Assembly: GCA_013388745.1 (NCBI GenBank) | Contig: JACAER010000006.1 | Location: 248,001-312,000 of the forward strand | DNA: 64,000 nucleotides | Origin: Chloroflexota bacterium | GTDB taxonomy: Bacteria; Chloroflexota; Anaerolineae; Aggregatilineales; Phototrophicaceae | Direction of reading: 5' to 3' | Part shown: one piece after another, positions 25,221 to 32,490 of the stretch | Position numbering within the stretch: position 1 is the stretch's first letter | Layout: every line of letters starts with the position of its first letter | Translations under genes and position numbers: made by a program | The notes under the pieces: model-generated | The model's input: only the letters and a program-made list of their open reading frames with translations | Database searches by the model: none | What the model was told of the DNA's origin: nothing

Positions 25221-26387
25221 ATGTCCAGAAAACTGTTTCTTCTGTTGGCGCTGCTGGCGCTGGTCGCCGGCGCGGGGGCACAGGCGCAGGAAAACACGCC
25301 GCGCCCGCTGACGTTTTTTATGACCTTTGTGCCCAACGTGCAGTTCGCGCCGGTGTACGCGGCTCTCGAAAACGGCGATTTTGCCGCCGCCGGCCTCGAT
25401 ATCACCGTCGAACATGGCTTTGACGAAGCGCTGGGTGTGGAACGCATCGCGCTCAACGAACTGCAATTTGGCCTCATCAGTGGCGAACAGATCATCCGAG
25501 CGCGCGCGCAGCAGCGTCCCGTCGTCTATGTCTATGCCTGGTTCCAACAGTATCCCGTCGGCATCGTCACGGCGCTGGAAAGCGGCATCGCCAGCATTAA
25601 CGATTTGCGCGGACGGCGCGTCGGCATCCCCGTGACCTCCGGCGCCAGTTACAGCGGGCTGACAGCGATTCTGGCGGCCAACAATTTGACGCTCAACGAT
25701 ATTCAATTAGAAACCATCGGCTTTAACGCCCCCGAAGTGCTGTGTATCGGCGGCGTCGATGCTGCCGTAATCTACACCAACAATGAGCCGCTGCAAATTC
25801 AACTGCGCGCCGAACAGGGCGACTGCGGCGATATCAGCGGCGTGCGTGTGTTTCCTGTCTCAGAATTTGGCAATCTGGTCTCCAACGGCATCGTTACCAA
25901 CGAAGAAACCATCGCCAATGATCCCGAACTGGTGCGCGCCTTTGTGGGCGCCTTCGACTCCGGGCTGCGCGCCGTCATCGATAACCCTGCCCAGGCTTTC
26001 CTGTGGAGCGCGCAGTACGTCGAGGGGCTGCTGACCGACGATGCGCTGCGCGCGGCGCTGGAAAACGAAGCGGCGGCGCAGACGGCATTTTTAGCGACTG
26101 CGCCCGACAGCGCCGCAGTGGCCGACAGCCGTCTAGCCCTGCGTGAGCGGCTCGCTCAGGAATTTGACAACGCAGCGCTGCTGCAATTCGACGTGCTGCT
26201 GGAGTCAATTTTGCTCTGGCAAGCCGATCAGCCCGGCTACAGCGACGCTGCCAGTTGGGAGGCCATGCAAAACACGCTGCTGGCGCTTATTGATCCGGCT
26301 ACTGGCTCGCCGATTCTGCCGCAGGCCATCGATTTGTCGCAGGCTTTCAGTAACGAATTTCTGCCGGAAGCGGCAGAAGGCGCATAG
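25221..26387 (+). CDS. ribY: ABC transporter substrate-binding protein, probable riboflavin binder
   Basis: A 388-residue NMT1/THI5-like periplasmic-binding-protein-fold protein. ATG 25221 has GAGGAG upstream and opens a signal peptide (LFLLLALLALVAGAGAQAQ). The family start TFFMTFVPNVQFAPVYAALENGDFAAAGLDI is seen, then FGLISGEQIIRARAQQRPVV, INDLRGRRVGIPVTSGASYSG and VSNGIVTNEETIAND. This is the fold shared by thiamine-precursor (ThiY) and nitrate/taurine binders. No lipobox is present, so it may be free or tethered otherwise. The cluster under the FMN riboswitch supports riboflavin as ligand; the exact ligand is inferred. The C-terminal 110 residues form an acidic helical extension. Confidence 0.86.
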   Translation: MSRKLFLLLALLALVAGAGAQAQENTPRPLTFFMTFVPNVQFAPVYAALENGDFAAAGLDITVEHGFDEALGVERIALNELQFGLISGEQIIRARAQQRPVVYVYAWFQQYPVGIVTALESGIASINDLRGRRVGIPVTSGASYSGLTAILAANNLTLNDIQLETIGFNAPEVLCIGGVDAAVIYTNNEPLQIQLRAEQGDCGDISGVRVFPVSEFGNLVSNGIVTNEETIANDPELVRAFVGAFDSGLRAVIDNPAQAFLWSAQYVEGLLTDDALRAALENEAAAQTAFLATAPDSAAVADSRLALRERLAQEFDNAALLQFDVLLESILLWQADQPGYSDAASWEAMQNTLLALIDPATGSPILPQAIDLSQAFSNEFLPEAAEGA

Positions 26388-26392
26388 CTCAC

Positions 26393-27157
26393 ATGCGGCT
26401 GGCGCTGCGCAATTTGTCGGTTGTTTATCCTGCGCCGGCGGGGGCCTCTTTTCCGCCCCTGCCAGCGCTTGGCCCGCTCAGTTTTGGCCTGGCGGCGGGC
26501 GCATTCGTGTGTGTGGTGGGGCCAAGCGGCTGCGGCAAAAGCACGCTGGTGCGCGTGCTCGGCGGCCTGCAAACGCCGACGCAGGGCCAGGCGCTGCTGG
26601 ATGGACAGGTCATCAGCGCGCCTTCGCGCCGCATTGGCCTGATGTTCCAGGATACGAATCTGATGCCCTGGCGCACGGTGCTGGATAACGTAGCACTGCC
26701 TCTAGAGCTGGCTGGTATCAGCCGCGATGAACGCTATAAGACGGTGCATGCTGTGCTGCCGGGATTAGGTTTGGCCGATTTTGCGCTGGCGTATCCGGGC
26801 GAATTATCGGGCGGGATGGCACAGCGCGCCGCCTTGGGGCGTGTGCTGGTGCAAAAGCCTGCTGTGCTACTGCTGGATGAGCCATTCGGGGCCCTGGACG
26901 CCATGACCCGCGAACAGGTCAGTCTCGATTTGCTGCGGGTGTGGGCACAGGCCGGACAAACGGTGCTGATGGTCACGCACAGCATCCCCGAAGCGGTGCT
27001 GCTGGCCGATCGGATTCTGGTGTTGAGCCGTCGTCCCGGCAAACTGGCAGCGGATATTCGCGTTCCCCTGCCGCGCCCGCGCACCCTCGAAGACATGTAT
27101 AACGAGGTCTTCAACGCCTGCGCGCGCGCCGTGCGGGCGGCGATAGAAGGCGCTTAA
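26393..27157 (+). CDS. ABC transporter ATP-binding protein of the riboflavin uptake locus
   Basis: A 254-residue ATPase of the nitrate/sulfonate/thiamine-type subfamily. Walker A is GPSGCGKSTLVR (about residue 42), the Q-loop MFQDTNLMPWR, the signature LSGGMAQRAALGR, Walker B AVLLLDEPFGALD, and the switch histidine THSIPEAVLLADR. It lies five bases after the binding-protein gene and completes the transporter. Many RibXY loci lack their own ATPase, so its presence here makes the locus self-sufficient. The last four bases overlap the stop end of the opposing histidine kinase gene, an unusual tail-to-tail overlap. Confidence 0.9.
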   Translation: MRLALRNLSVVYPAPAGASFPPLPALGPLSFGLAAGAFVCVVGPSGCGKSTLVRVLGGLQTPTQGQALLDGQVISAPSRRIGLMFQDTNLMPWRTVLDNVALPLELAGISRDERYKTVHAVLPGLGLADFALAYPGELSGGMAQRAALGRVLVQKPAVLLLDEPFGALDAMTREQVSLDLLRVWAQAGQTVLMVTHSIPEAVLLADRILVLSRRPGKLAADIRVPLPRPRTLEDMYNEVFNACARAVRAAIEGA

Positions 27158-28761
27158 CCCTGCGGCAGCAGCAGCCCGAACGTGCTGCCATGGCCTTTGC
27201 GGCTGCGCACGTACACCTTGCCGCCGTGCGCTTCGGCCACCGATTTCACGATCGCCAGTCCCAGCCCTGTGCCGCTGATGCCTTCGGTATCCTTGTCATC
27301 AACGCGGTAAAAACGGTCAAACAGACGTGATTGCGCTTTGGCGGGTATCCCGATACCGTTGTCGATCACTTCCAGATGCAGATTGTTGTCCTGCGTATAG
27401 GCGCGCAGCGTGACTTTGCGCCCGGTCTTGTTGTACTTGACGGCGTTATCGAGGTAATTCATGAGCGCGCGCATCAGCCAGCGCCGATCTACTTTGGCGC
27501 TGCCTATGTTGTCGCTGATGTCGGTGGAAAAGTGCAGCCCTTTACTGTCCATCGATGGCTTAATGTTGGCTGCCGCTTCTTCCAGCACTTCGCGCAGATC
27601 GGCATCGGCGCGCTTAAAGCCAAAACCGCTTTCGATATGCTCCAGATTGAGCAGATCATCAATCAGATCGCGTAAGCGGTGAACGCTGCGGGTGGCAATG
27701 CCGATAATCTCGTCGGCGGTCGCGTCCTGGCCGCCAATCATGCTCTGCAACATGCTGAGCGAATTCAGCGCCACCCCCAACGGATTGCGCATGTCGTGTG
27801 CGGCGGCCTGCATGAAACGCGCGCGTTCGATTTCGGCCTTGCGAATGTGGGTCACATCCTGCAACACAATCACCCAGCCGTCGGCATCGCCCTGCTGCGA
27901 AACCTGGCTTTCGGTATAGACCGGGGCGACCTGTACCAGCAGCACGCGCTCATCATCGAGCGTCACCTGGAACGCTTTGTCCTGGGCTTGCACGCGCGAC
28001 GCCAGCGCCACCAGCAGCGAATCGCGTACTTTGGCGGGCATCGGGGCTTCGCGCAGGGGCACGCCGCTGAGGGTTTCTTCCGCAACGCCCAACATGGTTT
28101 CGGCGGTGTTGTTGACGAGTTCGATACGGCCTTTCAGGTCAGTGGTGATGATGCCGTCGGCGCTGGATTGCAGAATCGCATTCAGTCGGTTTTCCTGTTC
28201 GACACGCGCTTCATACAGCCGCGCGTTTTCCAGCGCCACACCTACCGTGTCGGCGACGGCGCGCAGCACGGCCACGATCTCATCGCTGAAGCTGTCGGGC
28301 TTGTTGCTCATGATGCTCAGGATACCGACAATCTTGCCGCGCGCGTGCATCGGCGTCATAGCGATCGAGCGAAAATGCTCGTCGCGGAAGCTGGGGACAG
28401 CGTATTCTTCGCTGCCGTCCAGGTTGTTATTGACGACCACATTGTCCTCGCGAATCACGCGCCCAGACATGCCTTTGCCGAAAGGAATGCGCATCGGCAT
28501 ACTGACAAAATCGTGCAGCCAACCACGCTGCGCCCGCAGCACCACATCTTGCGTTTCTGCGTCAATCAGACTGATCCCGCCCGACTCGGCATTGACGACC
28601 TCCAACACGGCACGTAACGCGGTTTCGAGCGTGCGGTCGAGATCGAGCGATTGGCTGACGGTGGAGGCAACAATGTTGATGGCCGCCATCTGGTCAATAC
28701 GCCGTTTAACTTCTTCGGAGAGCAGGCGGTTTTGCAGAATAAGGTACTCCGCTTCGTTCAC
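27154..28761 (-). CDS. Sensor histidine kinase with GAF and PAS domains
   Basis: A 535-residue cytoplasmic kinase without membrane helices. Order: GAF (about 25-183, with WLHDFVSMPMRIPFGKGMSG), PAS (about 190-305, starting NAILQSSADGIITTD), HisKA with phospho-acceptor His322 in AAAHDMRNPLGVAL, and HATPase_c (about 420-533) with the N box LMNYLDNAVKYN, G1 DNGIGIP and G2 GTGLGLAIV. It would sense a small ligand or cell state and pass phosphate to an aspartate of a response regulator. GTG 28761 is the start; an AGAGGG site lies 11 bases upstream. The REC/GAF gene ends five bases before it, so the pair is an operon. The cognate regulator is uncertain. Confidence 0.9.
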   Translation of the reverse strand: MNEAEYLILQNRLLSEEVKRRIDQMAAINIVASTVSQSLDLDRTLETALRAVLEVVNAESGGISLIDAETQDVVLRAQRGWLHDFVSMPMRIPFGKGMSGRVIREDNVVVNNNLDGSEEYAVPSFRDEHFRSIAMTPMHARGKIVGILSIMSNKPDSFSDEIVAVLRAVADTVGVALENARLYEARVEQENRLNAILQSSADGIITTDLKGRIELVNNTAETMLGVAEETLSGVPLREAPMPAKVRDSLLVALASRVQAQDKAFQVTLDDERVLLVQVAPVYTESQVSQQGDADGWVIVLQDVTHIRKAEIERARFMQAAAHDMRNPLGVALNSLSMLQSMIGGQDATADEIIGIATRSVHRLRDLIDDLLNLEHIESGFGFKRADADLREVLEEAAANIKPSMDSKGLHFSTDISDNIGSAKVDRRWLMRALMNYLDNAVKYNKTGRKVTLRAYTQDNNLHLEVIDNGIGIPAKAQSRLFDRFYRVDDKDTEGISGTGLGLAIVKSVAEAHGGKVYVRSRKGHGSTFGLLLPQG

Positions 28762-28766
28762 TCTGT

Positions 28767-29603
28767 TTATCCCTCTTTGGAAATCGCGGCGGCTAACTGC
28801 GCCCCCACCAATTCCAGCATCATGACGTGTTCTTGATAAATAGAATTCGGCTGCTCACGGCAGGCGATCAAAACGCCATAACGTGTGCCGCTGAAAACCA
28901 CGGGAATACACGCCGCTACCCCCAATCGCCCCCTGGCGATCAAGGGGTGAGTCGGGGTGTCCTGCGGCCCGGCGATACGGCTTTGCCCGCTGGTGCTGAC
29001 CCAGCCGATAATGTCGTCTGGCGCGGCCTGTTTGGGCATGATGGCCATCACAGCCGGCGCGCCGGCCTGCGCTTTGAGCGTCACCGTTAACGGCTTCAAT
29101 GTCTCGATACGGTAATATCCAACGTAATCATACCCCATTTCCTGACAAGCCTCAACTGCTGCCTGATACTTGCCGCCTTCGTTGGTGGTGCGCAGCTTTT
29201 TGGCGAAGGCGCGCACCCCCGGCAAACTGTCGGCGCGCAGCGTCTCGAGCTGACGGTCGGAGAGCAGGCGTGCGAGACGGCGCACCAGATCATCGTTTTC
29301 GAACGGCTCTGTGCTGATCTCGTCGGCCTGGCCGGGAATAGCGAAATCCGCTTCCTCGTCCACCAGTATGATCAGCAAACGCGGGTAGGCGTGGCGCAGT
29401 TCCGCGATCAACGAGTCGCTGCTGCCCAATCCCTGATCGATCACCAACACATCGACATGCTTGTCGCTGTTGGCGAGGATGTCGAGCGCGTCGCGCGTAT
29501 CGGAAACCAGTTCGAACCGATAATCCTTGTGGGGCGATAAATTTTTGTAATAGCGACTGGCATGTTCACGGCGCACAGCAATCAGCACATCACTGGTAGA
29601 CAT
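28767..29603 (-). CDS. Receiver-like / GAF domain protein (pseudo-receiver)
   Basis: A 278-residue protein. Residues about 1-120 have the receiver fold pattern with hydrophobic strands (DVLIAVRR, VDVLVIDQGLG, RLLIILVDEE) and an aspartate at the usual phosphorylation position. However, the N-terminal acidic pair is missing and the conserved lysine before the proline is a glutamate (STEPFEND). Phosphorylation is therefore doubtful. Residues about 140-275 form a GAF domain (MGYDYVGYYRIETL, ACIPVVFSGTRYGVLIA). It is encoded just upstream of the histidine kinase gene on the same strand and probably feeds a signal to it. Ligand and output are unknown. Confidence 0.75.
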   Translation of the reverse strand: MSTSDVLIAVRREHASRYYKNLSPHKDYRFELVSDTRDALDILANSDKHVDVLVIDQGLGSSDSLIAELRHAYPRLLIILVDEEADFAIPGQADEISTEPFENDDLVRRLARLLSDRQLETLRADSLPGVRAFAKKLRTTNEGGKYQAAVEACQEMGYDYVGYYRIETLKPLTVTLKAQAGAPAVMAIMPKQAAPDDIIGWVSTSGQSRIAGPQDTPTHPLIARGRLGVAACIPVVFSGTRYGVLIACREQPNSIYQEHVMMLELVGAQLAAAISKEG

Positions 29604-29619
29604 AACAACGCGGCGGCGC

Positions 29620-29691
29620 GATCAGCGTAAACAACGTGCCGCCTCTCCTTTCATCATTCTATAGGCATTTCCAAAAGTTGTGGCGCTGATC
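29620..29691. repeat. Long-range inverted repeat in the gap between two minus-strand genes
   Basis: Arms 29620-29634 (gatcagcg... acaac) and 29677-29691 (gttgtggcgctgatc) pair over about 13 positions around a 42-base loop. It fills most of the 97-base space between the M20 peptidase stop and the REC/GAF start. It may be a leader or 3' end structure; no T-run is present. Confidence 0.45.
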
Positions 29692-29700
29692 TGCATCCTG

Positions 29701-30852
29701 CTATTCTCCTTGCGCCGCTGCCAGGGTCAGCAGCACCAACTGCTGCAAGCCAGCGGCGATCGGCTTAGTTTCGATGTACTCGTCGGTGCGGTGCGCGTTG
29801 CCGCCGCGCGTGATGCCGATCGTCACTGCCGGACAACCCGCCGCCAGCGGCACATTCGCATCGGTGCTGCCGCTTTCCAGCGTGCCACGCACGCCCACCT
29901 GTGCCAGCGCCGCCAGCGCCCCCAGTACCAGCGGATGCGTGGCCGCCACGCTCCCCGCCGGCCGATCGCCGACGATTTCCACCGTCAGCGCCAGATCCGG
30001 CTTACTCAATGTGGCGATCTGTGCATAAACCTGCTGTTCCAGCGCTTGCAGCGCGCCCGAATCTTCCGAACGCAGATCCAGCCATAAACCAGCCTGCGTC
30101 GCGATCGAATTGATCGATTGCCCCCCCTCGATCATACCGATATTATAGGTTGTGCGCGGGTTTTGCGGCGGGCGCAGCGCCGTGATCTGCGCGCCCAGTT
30201 CAACGATGCCATGAATCGCGCTCGCACGCCCAAAATGCAGCCAGCTATGCCCGCCAGAAGCCGTCGCCTTGATGTGCAGCCGGCGCACGGCGATTCCGGC
30301 ATGATACACATGCCCGAACGCCAGCCCTTCGAGGTTAATCACGCTGGTGATACGCATGTTCAGCTTGTCGAACGCGCCGCGCATCCCGCCCAGATCGCCC
30401 AATCCTTCTTCGCGTGTTGTCGCCACGAACCACAGATCACAGTCCGGTATCCAGTTCTGCTGTTTCAGGGCCGCCGCCAGCGCCAGCAGTCCTGCCACGC
30501 CCATGCTGTTATCGCCCAATCCAGGACCATAAATAAAATCTTCTTTGTGCGCAACCGCTAAATTCGTCTCTGCCGGGAACACGGTGTCGGTATGCGCCGC
30601 CAGCATCAGCGCCCAGCGGCTCGGTCTTTGGCCCGGCAGCAAGCCATAGACATTATAAAATCTGTCGATTTCGACCTCGCGCAGCCCCAGTGCCCTGAAC
30701 TGCTCCATAACGTACAGCGCGCGCTGCTGTTCATGAAAGGTGGGTGCCGGTATCTGCTGGATAGCGATCGCCTGCTGCGTTGTCCAATCAACCATTTGCG
30801 GCAGCCAACCCCACTTCAGTGCACGAGCTAATTTTTGAATGCGATCTTCCAT
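29701..30852 (-). CDS. M20-family metallopeptidase
   Basis: I start at ATG 30852 (383 residues) because GGAAGGAACG precedes it; the frame extends upstream without support. Zinc ligands of the M20 fold are visible: the histidine in AAHTDTVFP, the aspartate in GPGLGDNSMG, the glutamate pair in TTREEGLGDLGG, the residue in NLEGLAFG and the C-terminal histidine in GNAHRTDEY. The dimerisation domain lies around residues 180-290 (TASGGHSWLHFG). Members are aminopeptidases, dipeptidases, acylases or carboxypeptidases. The sequence resembles the PepT/ArgE-like group, but substrate is open. The unusually strong run of catalytic residues makes an active enzyme likely. Confidence 0.88.
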   Translation of the reverse strand: MEDRIQKLARALKWGWLPQMVDWTTQQAIAIQQIPAPTFHEQQRALYVMEQFRALGLREVEIDRFYNVYGLLPGQRPSRWALMLAAHTDTVFPAETNLAVAHKEDFIYGPGLGDNSMGVAGLLALAAALKQQNWIPDCDLWFVATTREEGLGDLGGMRGAFDKLNMRITSVINLEGLAFGHVYHAGIAVRRLHIKATASGGHSWLHFGRASAIHGIVELGAQITALRPPQNPRTTYNIGMIEGGQSINSIATQAGLWLDLRSEDSGALQALEQQVYAQIATLSKPDLALTVEIVGDRPAGSVAATHPLVLGALAALAQVGVRGTLESGSTDANVPLAAGCPAVTIGITRGGNAHRTDEYIETKPIAAGLQQLVLLTLAAAQGE

Positions 30853-30958
30853 CGTTCCTTCCAAACCATTTTTTACCTTGCTGTTATGCGCGCGGCGGCG
30901 CTGATGTGATATACTTCTTCTCCTCACCCAGCACACTAAATATGCCATAGAAAAATTC

Positions 30959-31004
30959 GGCGGGGGCACGCGGCTGAAGCCGGGTGGGAAAGCCGAAACC
31001 CGCC
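30959..31004. repeat. 46-base imperfect palindrome before the tnpB remnant
   Basis: The ends GGCGGG (30959-30964) and CCCGCC (30999-31004) pair, and an inner hairpin CGGCTGAAGCCG sits at 30971-30982. It lies 45 bases upstream of the tnpB-like start. Transposons of the IS200/IS605 type carry such subterminal hairpins, so this may be part of an old left end. The link is inferred from position only. Confidence 0.45.
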
Positions 31005-31049
31005 TTGTGCGTCTTGTGTATATGACCAAGTATCAGTAGTATAGCAGAC

Positions 31050-31292
31050 ATGAAACTGATCGCGCAGTTGAAGCTGCAACCCGCAGCGGAACAACATGCT
31101 CTGCTCAAGCACACGCTTGCAGCCGCCAATGCTGCCTGCAACCTCGTGAGCGAGATGGCGTGGCAGCAGCGCGTTTTCGGCCAGTTTGCCCTGCACAACC
31201 TGTGCTATCGCCATGTGCGTCAGGCCTTCGACTTGGGCGCGGATGTGGCTGTGCGCGTCTTCGCCAAAGTCGCCTTAGCGCGGAGTATCTGA
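31050..31292 (+). pseudogene. tnpB: Truncated TnpB (IS200/IS605 OrfB) N-terminal fragment
   Basis: The first about 75 residues match the amino-terminal helix-turn region of TnpB: MKLIAQLKLQPAAEQHALLK, then TLAAANAACNLVSEMAW and FGQFALHNLCYRHVRQ, DLGADVAVRVFAKVA. The match breaks off at about 31275, after which LARSI and a stop follow. Full TnpB proteins are about 350-450 residues, with RuvC-like and zinc-finger domains, all missing here. So this is a dead remnant that cannot cut DNA. No tnpA or recognisable right end is nearby. It sits between the M20 peptidase gene and a regulator gene, suggesting an old insertion later deleted. Confidence 0.8.
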
Positions 31293-31367
31293 CATCTTGG
31301 CAGAATATGCAGGTTTCGTTGTGCCAGAAACTCTGTGTAGTTGAATCGTCTGTAGGGAGAGACATGC

Positions 31368-32075
31368 ATGGATGACGAAGCCCATATACTGATAATCGGC
31401 AGCCTCCGTCTGAAAAACGGCGAGTTGGTTAACGCGCTCAGAAAACGTTATGATGTATGCTTCGTCGCCAGCGGCAAAGAGGCGCTGGCCTACAGCGCGC
31501 AGCGTCTCCCGCAAGCCCTTGTGCTCGACGCCGTTTCGCTGCGCACGCCCGGCATACGTATCTGCCAGACCTTACGCGCCCAGTTGGGCGCTGTGCCGAT
31601 TCTGCATCTGCATCCCGGCCCAAAAGACGACGCCCAGAGCTGCGCCGACGCCCTGCTTTTCGCGCCGATTACCGCGCGCCGCCTGCTCTACAGCCTGAAC
31701 CGCCTGCTCAACACCCACAAAGAAGAAACGCTCACCTGCGGTCCCTTCCAGATGAACGTCACCCGCCGCATGCTTTATGCGCGCGGGCAGGAAACGCAGC
31801 TCACGCCCAAACAAACCCTGCTGCTGGAAATTTTCCTGCGCCATCCCTCCCAGACGCATTCGCGCAAGACACTCATGGAAAAAGTGTGGCAAACCGATTA
31901 TCTGGGCGATACGCGCACGCTTGATGTGCATATCCGCTGGCTGCGGCAGGTGCTCGAACACGACAGCACCAACCCGCAGTTTCTCAAAACCGTGCGCGGC
32001 GTCGGTTATAAGCTCGAAATCGGCGATGAGGGGATGGGCGAGCCGGCCCTGGAACTCGCGGCGGAAATGACCTAG
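31368..32075 (+). CDS. OmpR/PhoB-type response regulator with degenerate receiver
   Basis: A 235-residue regulator. Residues about 1-118 resemble a receiver: DDEAHILIIG opens the fold with an acidic cluster and QALVLDAVSL gives the aspartate. The conserved lysine is missing, however, where LLFAPITARR stands in place of the usual Lys-Pro. Residues about 125-225 are a winged-helix DNA-binding domain with LTPKQTLLLEIFLRHPSQTHSRKTL, and the classic TLDVHIRWLRQVLE and VRGVGYKLE. Start ATG 31368 has AGGGAGA upstream. It may act independently of phosphorylation. The neighbouring tnpB fragment is not related. It ends in a bidirectional terminator shared with rpsT. Confidence 0.85.
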   Translation: MDDEAHILIIGSLRLKNGELVNALRKRYDVCFVASGKEALAYSAQRLPQALVLDAVSLRTPGIRICQTLRAQLGAVPILHLHPGPKDDAQSCADALLFAPITARRLLYSLNRLLNTHKEETLTCGPFQMNVTRRMLYARGQETQLTPKQTLLLEIFLRHPSQTHSRKTLMEKVWQTDYLGDTRTLDVHIRWLRQVLEHDSTNPQFLKTVRGVGYKLEIGDEGMGEPALELAAEMT

Positions 32076-32079
32076 CGCA

Positions 32080-32107
32080 CAAAACAAAAAGCCGACGGGT
32101 GTCGGCT
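32080..32107 (-). terminator. Terminator of rpsT, shared with the opposing regulator gene
   Basis: A 7-bp stem (agccgac / gtcggct, loop gggt) at 32090-32107 is followed on the minus strand by TTTTTGTTTT, a strong terminator for rpsT. On the plus strand it is followed by CTTTGTTT, so it also serves the response regulator. Confidence 0.88.
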
Positions 32108-32113
32108 CTTTGT

Positions 32114-32389
32114 TTACTTCTTTTGTGCGTTCAGCGCAGCAAGCTGCTTCATTAGGCGGCTCTTGCGGCGCGCGGCGTTGTTCGGGTGGATCACCCCACG
32201 GCTGGCAGCCCGATCCAAATCCTGCACGGCCAGGCGCACAGCTTCTTTGGCTACCTCGACATTGCCCTTGCTCAGCGTCACGCGCGCTTTCTTGACAAAC
32301 GTGCGCGCACGGTTGCGGTAGGTGCGGTTGTGAATGTAGCGCTTGGCATTCTGACGGATACGCTTAATTGCAGACTTATGATTAGCCAT
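32114..32389 (-). CDS. rpsT: 30S ribosomal protein S20
   Basis: A 91-residue, strongly basic protein with the S20 pattern: MANHKSAIKRIRQNAKRYIH at the start, NRTYRNRARTFVKKARV and AVQDLDRAASRGVIHPNNA, ending NAARRKSRLMKQLAALNAQKK. S20 binds the 5' domain and h44 of 16S rRNA during small-subunit assembly. The leader runs about 65 bases from a promoter at 32461-32490. Its AAGGTGG ribosome site is unusually far (about 15 bases) from ATG 32389, and the leader contains a short CGGC/GCCG hairpin. In enterobacteria S20 represses its own translation; the odd spacing may reflect similar control here. Confidence 0.95.
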   Translation of the reverse strand: MANHKSAIKRIRQNAKRYIHNRTYRNRARTFVKKARVTLSKGNVEVAKEAVRLAVQDLDRAASRGVIHPNNAARRKSRLMKQLAALNAQKK

Positions 32390-32460
32390 AAGAAAAAGAC
32401 GGCCACCTTACAGCCGCGTTCTCCTCTCAATCCTGAACTTCTGAGGCCAGAGTAAGCGGC

Positions 32461-32490
32461 ATTTTATCATACCCGCCGCCCGATTGTCTA
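32461..32490 (-). promoter_or_regulatory. rpsT promoter
   Basis: Read on the minus strand, TAGACA (32490-32485) and TAAAAT (32466-32461) are 18 bases apart, a close match to the housekeeping consensus. The -35 element overlaps the stop codon of the upstream TPR gene. Confidence 0.6.

Noticed and set aside
27679..28617. 312-residue frame opposite the histidine kinase
   Set aside because: It is rich in His/Arg/Gln with no family pattern, while the kinase frame is unambiguous.
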